Shown here: piece after piece, positions 40,010 to 51,538 of the stretch | How the letters are laid out: each line of letters begins with the position of its first letter | Numbering within the stretch: the first letter of the stretch is position 1 | DNA from: Kuschelorhynchus macadamiae | Lineage: Eukaryota > Arthropoda > Insecta > Coleoptera > Curculionidae | Reading direction: 5' to 3' | Length of the DNA: 64,000 nucleotides | Assembly: GCA_030620095.1 (NCBI GenBank) | Contig: JAUTXW010000328.1 | Location: 186,001 to 250,000, forward strand | Position numbers and translations under genes: made by a program | The notes under the pieces: generated by a model | What the model was told of the DNA's origin: nothing | The model's input: only the letters and a program-made list of their open reading frames with translations | The model's database searches: none

Positions 40010-42660
40010 TAGAATGTGCGGGGTCTCGGAACTAAGTTAAAAGAACTCTCTACAAATGTGGCAACGTCTTGTTTTAATATAGTGGTACTGACAGAAACTT
40101 GGTTGAATAGTGATTTTAACTATGCTGAATTGGGACTGCAAGGGTATTCCATTTTTAGAAAAGACAGAGATTCGATTGCAACAGGCAAAACCATAGGTGG
40201 TGGGGTACTTATGCAGTAGAAAAGAACATCAAAATAGCTATCCTAGAATGCCAACGACAGTCCAGTGATCATGAAGAACTGTGGGTAAAAGTTTAAATCA
40301 ATAAAGGCAACATAATTTTCTGTGTAATCTATATTCCACCTCAATCTAATATCCAGGAATATTGCACTCATTGTGAAAATATTGAATACTTTTCTAATTT
40401 GTTTGAACAGTCATTAGTTTATATAATAAAAGATTATAATTTACCCAAACTCAAATTTTATGATAATGATGTTTATAACTAATCTCAAACAAAAAATTGC
40501 GCTTCTGGTGAATGCATAATAGCTACAATGTGCTATGTAAATTTATGCCAAATTAATAATGTTTCTAATTTCTTTAACGTCTTCTTGGATATTATATTTA
40601 CAAATGTCTATGATACAGAAAGAAGTACTGCTTGTGACACTTTGGTATCTTGTGATAATCACCATCCGGGCTTTAACACTCTCCATTAATATTGATGAAA
40701 TTGCCTCTCACAATTTTACTAACCAAGTAGAACATAGGTATGTTTTTAAGAACTGTGATTATACTAATGATATAAAAGTATCCATAGAAAAATTATACTT
40801 AGTTTTAAATTAGTGTTTGAGTGAATTTGTACCTAAAATTAAAATAAAAAGAAACTATAAGTTTCCAATTTGGTTCAGCAATGAACTAAAAAACCTAATT
40901 ATTGAAACAAAGAATGCTCACAAAATGTTTAAAACTTTTCCATCCCAACAAAATTATGCCAAATTTAGTGAACTGCTCACTGTTTGTAAGACAGAACAAA
41001 ACATTAAAAACAGTGTAAAATCTTTCTGGAAATATGTAAATTCAAAAAAAAAATGAGAGTAATATCCCATCATTGATTAGGTTGGGTGACAGTTAATTTA
41101 CTAATCCCTCTGATATCGCCAATGCATTCTCAAATCATTTTTATACAGTATACACTACTGACAACAATACAACATCCAGTAAACTCCCATCTATTAATAA
41201 TATTAACATAAACTCATATAAATTCAAAATTTCTGAGATACTTAAAAAGTTAGAAAATATTGATACAAATAAAGGTCCTGGTCCAGATGGTCTCCCTGCT
41301 GAATTTTTAAAAAATTGTTCATTCTCATTATCGAGACCTCTATGGTTGCTTTTTAATAACTCCACTGCTAATTGGGATTTTTCCCTCGATCTGGAAAAAT
41401 ACTATTGTAATTCCAATATATAAAAATAATGGTAATAAAAATAATGCTATAAATTACAGACCTATATCTAAAATATCTCTAACTCCAAAAATAATGGAAG
41501 CATTGATTTCAGAACATGTGGAGGAATGGTTTAGGAATGTCATTATGTCTAACCAACATGGCTTTATGAAAAAGAAGTCAATCAATACAAATCTACTATT
41601 ATACACGAATTTTGTCTCTGAAAGACTTGAAGAAGGATATGATGTGGATGCTGTATACACAGATTTTTAGAAAGATTTTGATAAAATTTATTATAGATTA
41701 TTAATTAATAAATTATCCTTTTATGGAATTTCGGGTGCACTCTTGAAATGGTTAGAATCTTACTTGACAGGAAGACAAGAGTTTATTGAAATCATTATCA
41801 ACATCAACAATTACATCAGGTGTACTCCAAGGAGGTCACCTATCATCCTTTTTATTTAATATTTTAATAAATGATGTAGAAAAATGTTTTCAATATTCTA
41901 AATTTATTCTATACGCTGACGATCTGAAAAATTTTCAAGTAATAAAATCACAGAACTCTTCAAAAAAACTCCAAAAAGATCTCAATAGATTTTACAACTG
42001 GTGTAACATAAATGGGATAATCCTTACTATAGATAAATGTAAGTTTATTAAATTTAGTAGATCTAAAAATGTCCAGCCACCATTTAATTATCAATTTAAC
42101 AATATTCTTTCGGTACAGGTTGGTATAATCAGAGACCTTGGTGTTCTAGTTGATTCTAAACTTTCCTTTACCACCCACATCATAGACTATTACAATAAGG
42201 CACTTCGAGTTTTGGGTTTTGTCAAAAGAAACACCAAAGACTTTAAAAGGATCGACACTATAAAACTGCTTTATACTTCGCTAGTAAGACCCCATCTGGA
42301 AAATTCTTCCGTCATATGGAATCCTTATTTTCAGACTTATATCAACAAATTGAATCAAGTTGTAGTCTAGAAAAAGAACTATACTTACAAAATATTACTG
42401 AACGTCTAAAAACAATTGATATTTTCTTTTGCTATAAATTTATAAATAATCATATCGACTGTCCGGAATTGCTTTCCGAAATCTAATTTTATGTTGTTCC
42501 TAGAAATCTCAGAGATGTAAAAACATTTGAAATTAAATATCATAGGACCTTCTATGGACAAAACACACCTCTCTCAAGGATTATGAGAAGTTCAAATTCA
42601 TTCAACGGTGACTTGTTTAATCTGTCGTTAGACTCTATTAAACGTATGTTAAAGAAACAA
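40010..42660 (+). pseudogene. Retroposon ORF2: APE endonuclease and reverse transcriptase
   Basis: The endonuclease starts near RGLGTKLKELSTNV and VVLTETWLNSDFNY, the latter bearing the catalytic Glu. RT follows: ILKKLENIDTNKGPGPDGLP; NYRPISKISLTPKIMEALI; VDAVYTDF interrupted by a stop; GVLQGGHLSSFLFNILINDV; FILYADDLKNFQ with YADD intact; and the thumb region VRPHLENSSVIWNPYFQTYI. Several frameshifts and stops interrupt it, for example near 40219 and 41055. The long open stretch at 41786-42370 (194 codons) shows it is one of the younger retroposons here. CR1/Jockey-group placement is inferred. Confidence 0.88.
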
Positions 42661-42914
42661 TAAATGTCCTTAGATCTGGTCGCTAACGTTAGCATTGTAT
42701 TGTATTGTGTTCCCATTTTTTCTTTGTTTATTTTTGTTCCTGCTTGAATGCTTTGACTATGTAAACAATTCTTATTAGTTGATATCTTTTTTAATGTGTA
42801 TTAGGTATAAAATAGGTACTAATATATAACTTTAGATACAAATAGATTTTAGTTATAGGCATTAGTACATTGTACGATTGGGTGTATCCCGTTTGTTAAA
42901 TAAATAAATAAATA
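42661..42914 (+). other. 3' UTR and TAAA-type tail of the retroposon
   Basis: Noncoding sequence ends with TTAAATAAATAAATAAATA, a simple-repeat tail that marks the retroposon's 3' end. Confidence 0.75.
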
Positions 42915-43429
42915 CATTTTCTTTCACAGCTGTCGCCCTTAATAAGTTATTTAATCCTTGTTCTTTCATGTGCAAATCACTAAGATAAACACGTCTGTTG
43001 TTAAACATCTTTAATTAAAATGGAAATGGAAGTTGTAATCGAAATCGAAAAAAAAAGTCGCTAAAAAATAAATAAATATAGTGACCGGTAAAGCGTTTGA
43101 AACAAAAATGATTTTTTTTATTATTGATTTCACAGAAAATTTAATTCTTGATAAAAGTTGGTGATTTAAATTAAAATCTTCGGTCGGATGTACAAGGTTT
43201 TCCCGTATATTTTTCCACCCACCTACAGAGTTTATTTGAATAGATACGGAAATGTCGTAAATACAAAAGTTGTTGGTTTTTTTATAGAGATTTAGAATAT
43301 TATATCATAAGTGCGAAAATATTATTGGAAATGTCAAATTTTGACAGGTTGTCAGTTTTTTTAAATGAAACACCCTGTATATTAAATAATATTCTTGAAG
43401 ATCTTTTTTTTTTCCTAATTTCAAATATA

Positions 43430-45347
43430 CAGGGTGGCCCATCGAAAACGTACCGCAAGGCATAACGGCCAGGGTAATTTTTTTTTCAAAAAATCGAAAA
43501 ACCTGTCAATTTTGTTTGTGAGGGGGACAACTTTTGCCCTTAAAATGATCGCAAAATTTTCAACCCTCTAAGCGGGGGTGTCATCCCCCAAACTTTTTCA
43601 AATGGGAAGAGGGGTCAAGTGGTACCGCAATGAAAAGGGCTTTCTATTCTCTATACATTCCCGCTTTGGTTTTGAAAATCGGTCAAGTCATTTAGAAAAT
43701 AGAAGGATTGAAATTTAAAATGTTTATTTACAAATTATCAGAGTAAATGATAAGGATAAATTCCTTCGACCAATTCGCTATTTTTGTCCTGTTATTTCAG
43801 ATGTTTACTGCTGATTTTAGTGATTTGACATGCCACAACGATCAGGTGCGGTAGTTGCTAGATAGCTGTTCTGTAACTTGTGCGTTTAAATTTCTCAATA
43901 TCATTAAATTTTTTATCAATAATTATGGTGTACTCACTTGCAGAAAAAGTGGAAATAATCGAACTTTATTTTAAAAATAATGAATGTGGCAATCGGGTTG
44001 CGCAGATATTTAATGAACGCCATCCTGAAAAACACCTTTCCGGCAAAATTGTTCCCGAGTTAGTAGCAAAATTTCGCGAAACTGGATCCCTTATGAATAA
44101 AAAGAGGCAGATGGAAAATCCTGTAGTAAATGAAGCTATGGAGGTCTTTGTATTGGGCCAAGTTGCCATGGATAGTACGGTGAGTACAAGAAAATTAGCC
44201 AATGAGACCGGCGTGAATCGTACAAGTGTCCAAAGAATATTGAAAAAACACCATTTCCACCCGTATAAAATTCAGTTGGTACAAGAACTCAACGAAGACG
44301 ATTTTGATCGCCGCTTGCAATTTTGTGAAACTATTAGTGAACGAGTGGCCAATAATAATAATTTTCTATTCAATGTGTGTTTTTTTCGGATGAGTGCACT
44401 TTCTTTTTGAACGGTGTAGTTAATCGGCATAACTGTCGGTACTGGGCTGAGAACAACCCCAGGGTATTTCACGAGGTGCACACACAACATCCTCAGAAAT
44501 TGAACGTGTGGGCTGGTATTTTTGGAAATTCTATTGTGGGTCCTTTTTTTCTTCCTGGAACTCTAACAGGTGATATGTACTTAGATTTACTGGAAAATAC
44601 CATCGACCCAGCCCTAACTGACATCATCGAAAATAATCCTGGATACGTTGAAGCGGATCTGATATTTCAACAAGACGGTGCACCTCCACATTACTCTCAA
44701 AATATGCGTAATTATTTAAACACTAACTTTCCCGGGCGGTAGATAGGACGAAGGGGTGCCATTGAGTGGCCTCCCCGGTCACCCGACTTGACTCCTTTAG
44801 ACTTTTTTCTATGGGGACACATAAAAAGTAAAGTGTATAGCACTCCACTTGCCTCATTAGAAGATCTGCGAACACGAATTATTGACGTTTGTCGCGAAGT
44901 GACCCCTCAAGTTCTTCAGAATGTTCGAGAACGATTTGAAGCTAATTTGTATTACTGTATGGAGGTCGACGGGCAACATTTTCAGCATTTGCTTCATTAA
45001 TACGGTAAGTTTTTTTTTATTTAATTCAATTTATGCGTTTTTTGAAAAATGTATTTTTCAAATTTCAATCCTTCATATTTTCTAAATGACTTGACCGATT
45101 TTCAAAACCAAAGCGGGAATGTATAGAGAATAGAAAGCCCTTTTCATTGCGGTACCACTTGACCCCTCTTCCCATTTGAAAAAGTTTGGGGGATGACACC
45201 CCCGCTTAGAGGGTTGAAAATTATGCGATCATTTTAAGGGCAAAAGTTGTCCCCCTCACAAACAAAATTGACGTGTTTTTGGATTTTTTGAAAAAAAAAT
45301 TACCCTGGCCGTTATGCCTTGCGGTACGTTTTCGATGGGCCACTCTG
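43430..45347. mobile_element. DD41D-like mariner-type element nested in the left arm
   Basis: Inverted ends CAGGGTGGCCCATCGAAAAC extend as ~290-bp near-identical TIRs (43430-43718 and 45057-45347) with TA on both sides (43428-43429, 45348-45349). Removing the element restores a sequence that matches the undisturbed right arm of the host element around 47130-47140. The insertion is therefore precise and younger. It carries a transposase with only two visible lesions. Confidence 0.93.
43925..45000 (+). pseudogene. DD41D-like transposase with DUF4817-type N-terminus (one frameshift, one stop)
   Basis: ATG at 43925 gives MVYSLAEKVEIIELYFKNNE, then a second helix-turn-helix (TRKLANETGVNRTSVQRILK) and YKIQLVQELNEDDFDRR. 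A 1-bp frameshift near 44370-44383 leads into FFSDECTFFLNG with the first catalytic Asp. Next are LNVWAGIFGNSIVGPF and FQQDGAPPHYS with the second Asp, then a TAG at 44740-44742 that replaces the Trp expected in the GRWIG segment. The third Asp is in SPDLTPLDFFLWG, 41 residues after the second. That DD41D spacing points to rosa/visitor-type mariners. The rest is intact to the stop after QHFQHLLH. About 355 residues, normal length. Confidence 0.9.
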
Positions 45348-45487
45348 TATATACTTTTAATATATTCTGTCAATTGGTTTGGGATATATAAGCCTTTAAA
45401 CATTAAAGAAATGGTAAGGTAATTGGCGCGTTTAGCGGTCAGAAGTAAATATTTACGAGCATTTTTAATATCTAATACGTTGGACGA

Positions 45488-46675
45488 TGGGTTATTCTGA
45501 AGAAGAGAAACTCGAATGATAGAATTATTTTATTTACATGGTAAAAATGCATCGATAGCTCGTAACGAATATCATAGACGGTTTCCCGATAGACCAAACT
45601 TGCAGGACAATATTAAACATCGCTAAACAATTGAATGAAAGAAAAACACTTAAGCGAAAAGTTAGAATAATGGAAAGAAACAATACCATAAAAAATCAAT
45701 AATATAAAGTAGATAAATAATAATATTAGCTTAAAGAACTAAGTTTTGGTTTTCTATATAGCCTCCTTGGTTTATTTCTGAATATTTCTTCTAAATTTTC
45801 TGTGTATGGATGCGTAAATTAGTTGAGGTGATTGGATGTTTAAATCGTCGATTGTTTAAAGGTAATTTTGAAACTTTTGTATTAAAATCATTTATTTATC
45901 TTATTTATTCTTGTTTTAGAAAATCCTGAGCGCTCAATTCCCGATGCAGTCACTTTTTTTTAACAAATCATGGCATAAAATCCACTCAGTTCTAAAACAT
46001 TATAAATATAAGCCATATAAGTTTTTACCTACTCAAGAATTAACCGATCAAAATAAAATAGAACGATTACACTTCTGCCAAAAAATAGAAAGACGTGTTA
46101 TGATGAACCAACTAAATCTGTCAAACATAATTTTCACTGACGAGGCAATATTTACCACTGGAGGCATGTTTAACCGGAAAAATAAGCATTTTTGGTCAAA
46201 AGACAACCCGCGAACTCTTCAGGCGGTCAAAATTCAGGGAAGAAGATCCCTACATATTTGGTGTGGCCTTTTTAACAATCATGTTATGGACAAAGGTATC
46301 AGGAGTTATTAGAAAACGAAATCGAGGAGCATTTAGAACAACTACCGATTAATTCATATCTTAATTTGATATGGTAACAAGATGGTGCCCCTCTTCATAA
46401 TGTCCAGGTCACCAATTTTTTAAATTACAAATATTCATTTTGGATTGGAAGACATGGACCATTATGCAAACAGTCTCGAACTCTCTCCATTGGACATATT
46501 TTTGTGGGATTATCTGAAGATATACTACAATAGGCTAAAAACACTCCAAGCTTTAGAGCAAAATATAGTCCAAATAATCGATGATTTAAACACCCAATTA
46601 CCTCATTTTATCTACGCATCCATACACAGAAAATTTAGAAGAAATATTCAGAAATGCATTATTAATGCTATATAG
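45488..46675 (+). pseudogene. Transposase relic of the outer long-TIR element (two exons)
   Basis: Exon 1 starts MGYSEEEKLE at 45488 and continues after a 1-bp shift as MIELFYLHGKNASIARNEYH and RRFPDRP, a DUF4817-type N-terminus. An acceptor TTGTTTTAG at 45911-45919 opens exon 2 (NPERSIP). The catalytic part follows: NIIFTDEAIFTTGG with the first Asp, SLHIWCGLFNNHVMDKG, QDGAPLHN with the second Asp, and SPLDIFLWDY with the third. Frame changes near 46312 and 46470 and a stop before QDG disable it. The intron position is shared with the element at 48129-51538. Most of exon 1 lies inside the left arm. Confidence 0.82.
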
Positions 46676-46739
46676 AAAACCAAAATTTAGTTCTTTAAGC
46701 TAATATTATTATTTACCTACTTTATATTATTGATTTTTT

Positions 46740-46935
46740 ATGGTATTGTTTCTTTCCACTATTCTAACTTTTCGCTTAAGTGTTTTTCTTTCATTCAATT
46801 GTTTAACGATGTTTAATATTATGCTACGAGTCGGTGTTGGTCTATCTGGAAACCGTCTATGATATTCGTTACGAGCTATCGATGCGTTTTTACCATGTTA
46901 ATAAAATACTTCTATTATTTGGAGTTTCGCTTCCG
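46740..46935 (-). pseudogene. Second, inverted copy of the transposase N-terminal region in the right arm
   Basis: Because the TIRs are so long, the right arm carries an inverted copy of exon 1. On the minus strand it reads GKNASIARNEYHRRFPDRPT and ILNIVKQLNERKTLKRKVR, with one internal stop near the start. It preserves residues lost in the left-arm copy (SIARNEYHRRF is the same in both). Confidence 0.8.
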
Positions 46936-47371
46936 AATAACCTATCGTCCAACGTATTAGATATTAAAAATGCTCGTAAATAGATACTTCTGACCGGTAA
47001 ACGTCAAAAAGGCGTCGTTCATTGTAATTGTCTTGACCATGGTTCACTATGTTTTATCGCAAATTACCTTACCATTTCTTTAATGTTTAAAGGCTTATAT
47101 ATCCAAAACTAATTGACAGAGTATATTAAAAGCATATATATTTGAAATTAGAAAAAAAGATCTTCAAGAATATGATTTAATATACAGGGTGTTTCATTTA
47201 AAAAAACTGACAACCTGTCAAAATTTGACATTGCCAATAATATTTTCGCAATAGTGATATAATATTCTAAATCTTCATAAAAACCCCAACAACTTTTGTA
47301 TTTACGACATTTCCGTATCTATTCAAATAAACTCTGTAGGTGGGTGGAAGAATATACGGGAAAACCCTGTA

Positions 47372-48126
47372 CAGTATATCTAGAGTAGCTAAAGAGAAAA
47401 TTTGTACTCTAAAATCGAAAAATGCTTACTTTTCAATTTTTGAAGCTATTTTTTTTCTTTAACTAAACTAGATATAAGAAAGGTTTATTTAACTTTTATT
47501 TATAACTTTTTGTGTTCTATAACTCTGCTGTAGTAGATTTTTAATTTTTTTTAATTTTACGAATCTTAGTCTAATTTTTAAATCCTGAGCATCCAACCTG
47601 AGATTTGACGCAGACAAACTTAGTTTTTTTTTAAGCACCAGCTTTTATGAAGAATAAAATTTTCTGATAAATCAATAATGAAAAAATCCATTTGTGGCAA
47701 ACTCTTTGGCGGTCACTGTATATATACAGCGTGTAACAAAAGTAAGGAAACGGTGAAATATCTCAGGTATCGCTTACTTGAATTTAATAAAAATATGTAC
47801 ACTTAAGTATGAAGTTATACCGGATAAGATGGCGAGTTTCGCATTGCTGCCAAGTATACCGTTTTTCTGTTTATTGGAACACCCTGTGTTATATTACTTT
47901 TTTAAAATGTGCGTAATATTCTCAATACTTTTTATTCAGAGCACTGTTTATGAAAGTCAACAGGTCTTGTGGAAATAATGGTCTAATATCTATAATTTAA
48001 TGTATTACAATGTATTGTATTGTTTCCGTTTTTTTTACAACTTACTTTGTTTGAGATGCTGTTTTCTCTGGTTAGTGTTTGGGTAGCAAGTTGAGGAATT
48101 ATTGTGCTTTCCGGTCTGCCAGAATC
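47372..48126. other. Spacer between long-TIR elements
   Basis: It holds unpaired mariner-terminus-like strings (TACAGCGTGTAACAAAAGTA near 47724, ACACCCTGTG near 47880) that probably belong to a decayed MITE of about 160 bp. No coding signature. Confidence 0.45.
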
Positions 48127-48708
48127 TACAGGGTTTTTGGTTATAAATGCACCCCACTATTAACTTTCTCATTTATACAGATACAAAAAAAAGTTAAATA
48201 TAAAAGTTTCTTTAAATTGAACAATTTTTGTATGATGTAGTTTTTAGATATTCAGGGTGGTCACACTGTATATTATCGGCTAGAATGAAAGAGTTTTTTT
48301 ATCTTGATTCCAACGATATATGGTTTATTAATATTTGCCTTGGTAGTTTTTGAAATATTTCGATTTAAGTTTTCAGTAGTTAGTAGTAGGTAATGACGCT
48401 TGGATAATATTATTATTAATATATGTATTATTAATATTATTCTTATATAACACTCTGTATATTTTCGGCTGAAACATCCCGATCATAACAATATAAGTCT
48501 TGCTAATATTTTTTGTTGATAATTCTGTAGTATTAATATTCGAAACATTAATAATATAATATATTAAGTAATATTTTTTGCTTATTTCGTAGTTGGCTTT
48601 GACAAAACTAAAACATTAAACTTGACTTATAAAAGAATGACAATTAAATAATTTTGAAATGAACTCTCTACGTTAATTTTAAAATATTATTTGATTTAAA
48701 TTTAAATC

Positions 48709-50836
48709 ATGGTTTACACCGAAGAAGAAAAAAGGCAAATTTATGAAGTTGTTATTAAATGTAATTATAAACGTAAAAGAGCGCAATTGGAGTATCGCAG
48801 ATTATATCCAGAGAGGGTAACACCAAATTAAAACACCTTTAAAAGAAAGCAGCGATTGATTTTGGCAAACGAACGTGATAGAGACACGGAATTAAATATT
48901 TTGTTATATTTTCAGGTAAGGGTACGGTTTTGGTCTTTTGGTATCGGCATTTCTTTTCTCTCTAGTTTTAATAAAGACGGAGAGCTGGCGCTACAAAAAT
49001 TAGAAATGATAAGATGCAATATTTTTTTTTGTAAAAACACTCCTTGCTAGATGATAAGCAAACAAGGTTGCAGCCAGAAGTCCATCCCGGGGAGAGAAGC
49101 AGTGGCGGGCGGACTCATACGTTTATTTTTAATCATAATAAATATTTTTAATCAATAAACCCGTTGATTACAGCTCTGAAATTTTGTGTAATTATAGTTT
49201 TCGACTGTATAATTCGTGTAAAACTATTGTCAGGTGTGAAAGAGTGAATCCTTGGATTATTCCAATAAGAAAATTTTTTATAAATATATGTCCGCAAATG
49301 CCCTATTAAATAATACATTAATTTTCTTTTAATAACCATTTTTAAGAGCCATTTTGAGAAAGTGTTATTAAGATAAAATTTTAATTATTTTGCAACTACG
49401 GTAATTATTAAAAAATCCTCCTATTCAGTTTTTACTTTTGAACTACTGATTGTCCCAAAATCAATAACAATCAGAAAACATCATTAAAAAAAAATCGGGA
49501 AGATATGAAATCTGAAAAAATCTGTATTATTATATAAATTTTATATATAAATTAAGATGGCTAAATTGAAGTAGAGTTCAAAGCGCTTATAAACCATAAA
49601 ATTTTTTCTTATTTGTAGAAAACCGCAGTTAAATGCCTTTTAAAGTTTTAAAGATGGTAATTTTTAAAAATAGCCCAAACATTTTCATTATGTGTTTCAA
49701 AGTTCCAGCACTGTATTTATGTGTGTCTGTGTTTTTAACGATACTCATAAATAAAATAAAATACCCATACATTAAAAAAACTAAATACTAACTTATAAAA
49801 CCCTAAATAAATTAATTTATTATTTTTAAGTTGGCCCTCCCAAGGGAAAATTTTGGTTGCGCCGATGGTGCTTGTTATCTCGTAAGGAGAATTTTTATAA
49901 AAAACTTTACTACACTCCATTTTTAATTTTTGTAGACAATTACTCCAATATCAAGGATATCAAGGTTTGTTGGATGTCCTCTTTTTACAAATATATTGTT
50001 TATTGTTTTAGAGAACCCTGAAGCTTCCTTCCCTCAGGCAAATCGCCATCTAAATTTAAGCTCTTGGAAAATTCATTCAACCTTAAAAAAAACATAAATA
50101 TTAGCCTTATTAATTTACAAAAGTTCCATTTCTTACTGACGAAAACAAAGAGTCAAGTTGGAGTTCTGTCGAAATATGATGGAAGGGCTAAGTGCTGACG
50201 AATTTTTTTTTTTGATAACGTTTTATGAACTGACGAATCTAGTTTTTCAACTGGTGGTATTTATAACAGAAAAAACACTCACCATTGGGCAGCAAATAAT
50301 CCGCATCTAACAAGGCAAATAAAATTTTCTGGCCGTCAAACAATTAATGTGTGGTGTGGCATTTTAAGGAGCCAAATAATAGGTCAAATTTTTTACAATA
50401 GCGCTCTGACAAGTACGAGCTATTTAAATCTCTTACACGAAATAATGGCGATTCTTTTTAAACATTTCCTGGCCTCGACATAAACGATGTGGTTTGGCAG
50501 CAGGACGGTGCGCCACCACATAATATTGTTGCTGTAAGAAATTTTTTAGCCAATAGATTTTCTTCGTGGATTGGAAAATTTGGGACTATAAGATGGACAC
50601 CTCAAAGTCCCGACTTGACACCTTTGGATACGTTTTTACGGAGTAATCTAAAAGATAAGGTGAATTCCTTTCATCAACTGACGCTTCAGGAAATTGAAAA
50701 TACAGTAACTCGAGAAGTTCTGCTTTTAAACACAGAAAATCAAGATTCAATCAATGGGGCCGTGGAAAAGCTTAAGCGAGCCTACAGGCGTTGCATAATA
50801 GAAAATGGGGACCACTCTGAACAATTCAAAATTTAA
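48709..50836 (+). pseudogene. Transposase relic of the third long-TIR element (two exons)
   Basis: Exon 1 (48709-48915) starts MVYTEEEKRQIYEVVIKCNY, includes RRLYPERVTPN and a stop, and ends LNILLYFQ at a CAG|GTAAGG donor. The 1.1-kb intron ends at TTGTTTTAG near 50011. Exon 2 begins NPEASFPQ and is badly broken until 50488. It then stays open for 115 codons: VWQQDGAPPHNIVAVRNFLA with the second catalytic Asp, WTPQSPDLTPLDTFLRSNL with the third about 40 residues later, and a tail ending NGDHSEQFKI. The exon phase across the intron is uncertain because of indels. The intron is much longer than in its relatives and may hold an insertion. Confidence 0.82.
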
Positions 50837-51072
50837 ATAGTAATTGTAATACATAGGTTTTAAAACAATGTGATTTACATTTCTATTATTTAATAAAAAG
50901 AATATTTAAATTTAAAATAATATTAATAATAAATGAAAAATCTCTCGAAACCACATCATATTAAGATCATAATAAGGGTCCCCGTTTGAAGTGTTATTTT
51001 GTAGTTGCTATTTGATTGTATTTTATTTTAATAAAATTGAGTAGTGAAATTGTCGTAGTCTGAGGTTGAAGT

Positions 51073-51146
51073 GTTTTCGTGGCTCAGTTGGTTGAGCTCT
51101 TTGCTAAAGACGAGAGAGGTCCTAGGTTCGAATCCCAGCAAAGACA
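51073..51146 (+). tRNA. tRNA-like sequence inside the third long-TIR element
   Basis: The 74-base segment has an A box TGGCTCAGTTGG and a B box GGTTCGAATCC. The acceptor pairs at 6 of 7 positions (one wobble), the D stem GCTC/GAGC is perfect, the T stem pairs at 4 of 5, and T33 is present. The anticodon stem is weak and the anticodon would be AAA, which is not normally used. It may be a decayed tRNA gene, a tRNA-derived SINE head or an RNA polymerase III promoter carried by the transposon. Confidence 0.6.
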
Positions 51147-51538
51147 GGTTAACTTTTTTAATATTAATTTTGTCTGTAACGACGACTAAAAAAAATTCTG
51201 GGAAACTTAGATAATAAAATAATAATATCGTCAGATGTCATTGCCAACTAATGACATTTTAAATCGAAGTATTTCAAAAAGTTCCAAACAAACATTAATA
51301 AACCATATATCGTTGAAATCGGGATAAAAACTCTTTCATTCTAGTCGTTAATATACAATGTTTCATTAAAAAAAAAAACAAAGTTGATGTTGATTCCAGA
51401 AAAACGAAACACCCTGTATATCTAAAACCTACATCATAAAAAATTTGTTCAATTTAAAGAAACTTTTATATTTAACTTTTTTTGTATCTGTATAAAGAGA
51501 AAGTTAATAGTAGGGTGCATTTATAACCAAAATCCCTG

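Larger units (their letters stand above)
43193..47369. mobile_element. Long-TIR mariner-type element, itself invaded
   Basis: Outer ends of CAGGGTTTTCCCGTATAT type (one base differs at the left) lie next to TA at 43191-43192 and 47370-47371. The left arm runs 43193-43429 and, after a nested element, 45350-45770. The right arm is 46675-47369. Once the nested element is removed the arms are about 660-695 bp. Each arm also contains an outward-facing ACACCCTGTATAT string about 190 bp inside the end. A transposase relic occupies the centre and partly lies within the arms. Confidence 0.88.
48129..51538. mobile_element. Third long-TIR mariner-type element
   Basis: The left end CAGGGTTTTTGGTTATAAAT pairs with the complement ending at 51538; the arms are about 235-280 bp (48129-48363, 51262-51538). 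TA flanks the left end, while the right flank has changed. The right arm contains an extra small palindromic module (about 51359-51418, termini CAGGGTGTTTC and CAATGTTTCATT) that is mostly deleted in the left arm. The centre holds a two-exon transposase relic and a tRNA-like sequence. Confidence 0.83.
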
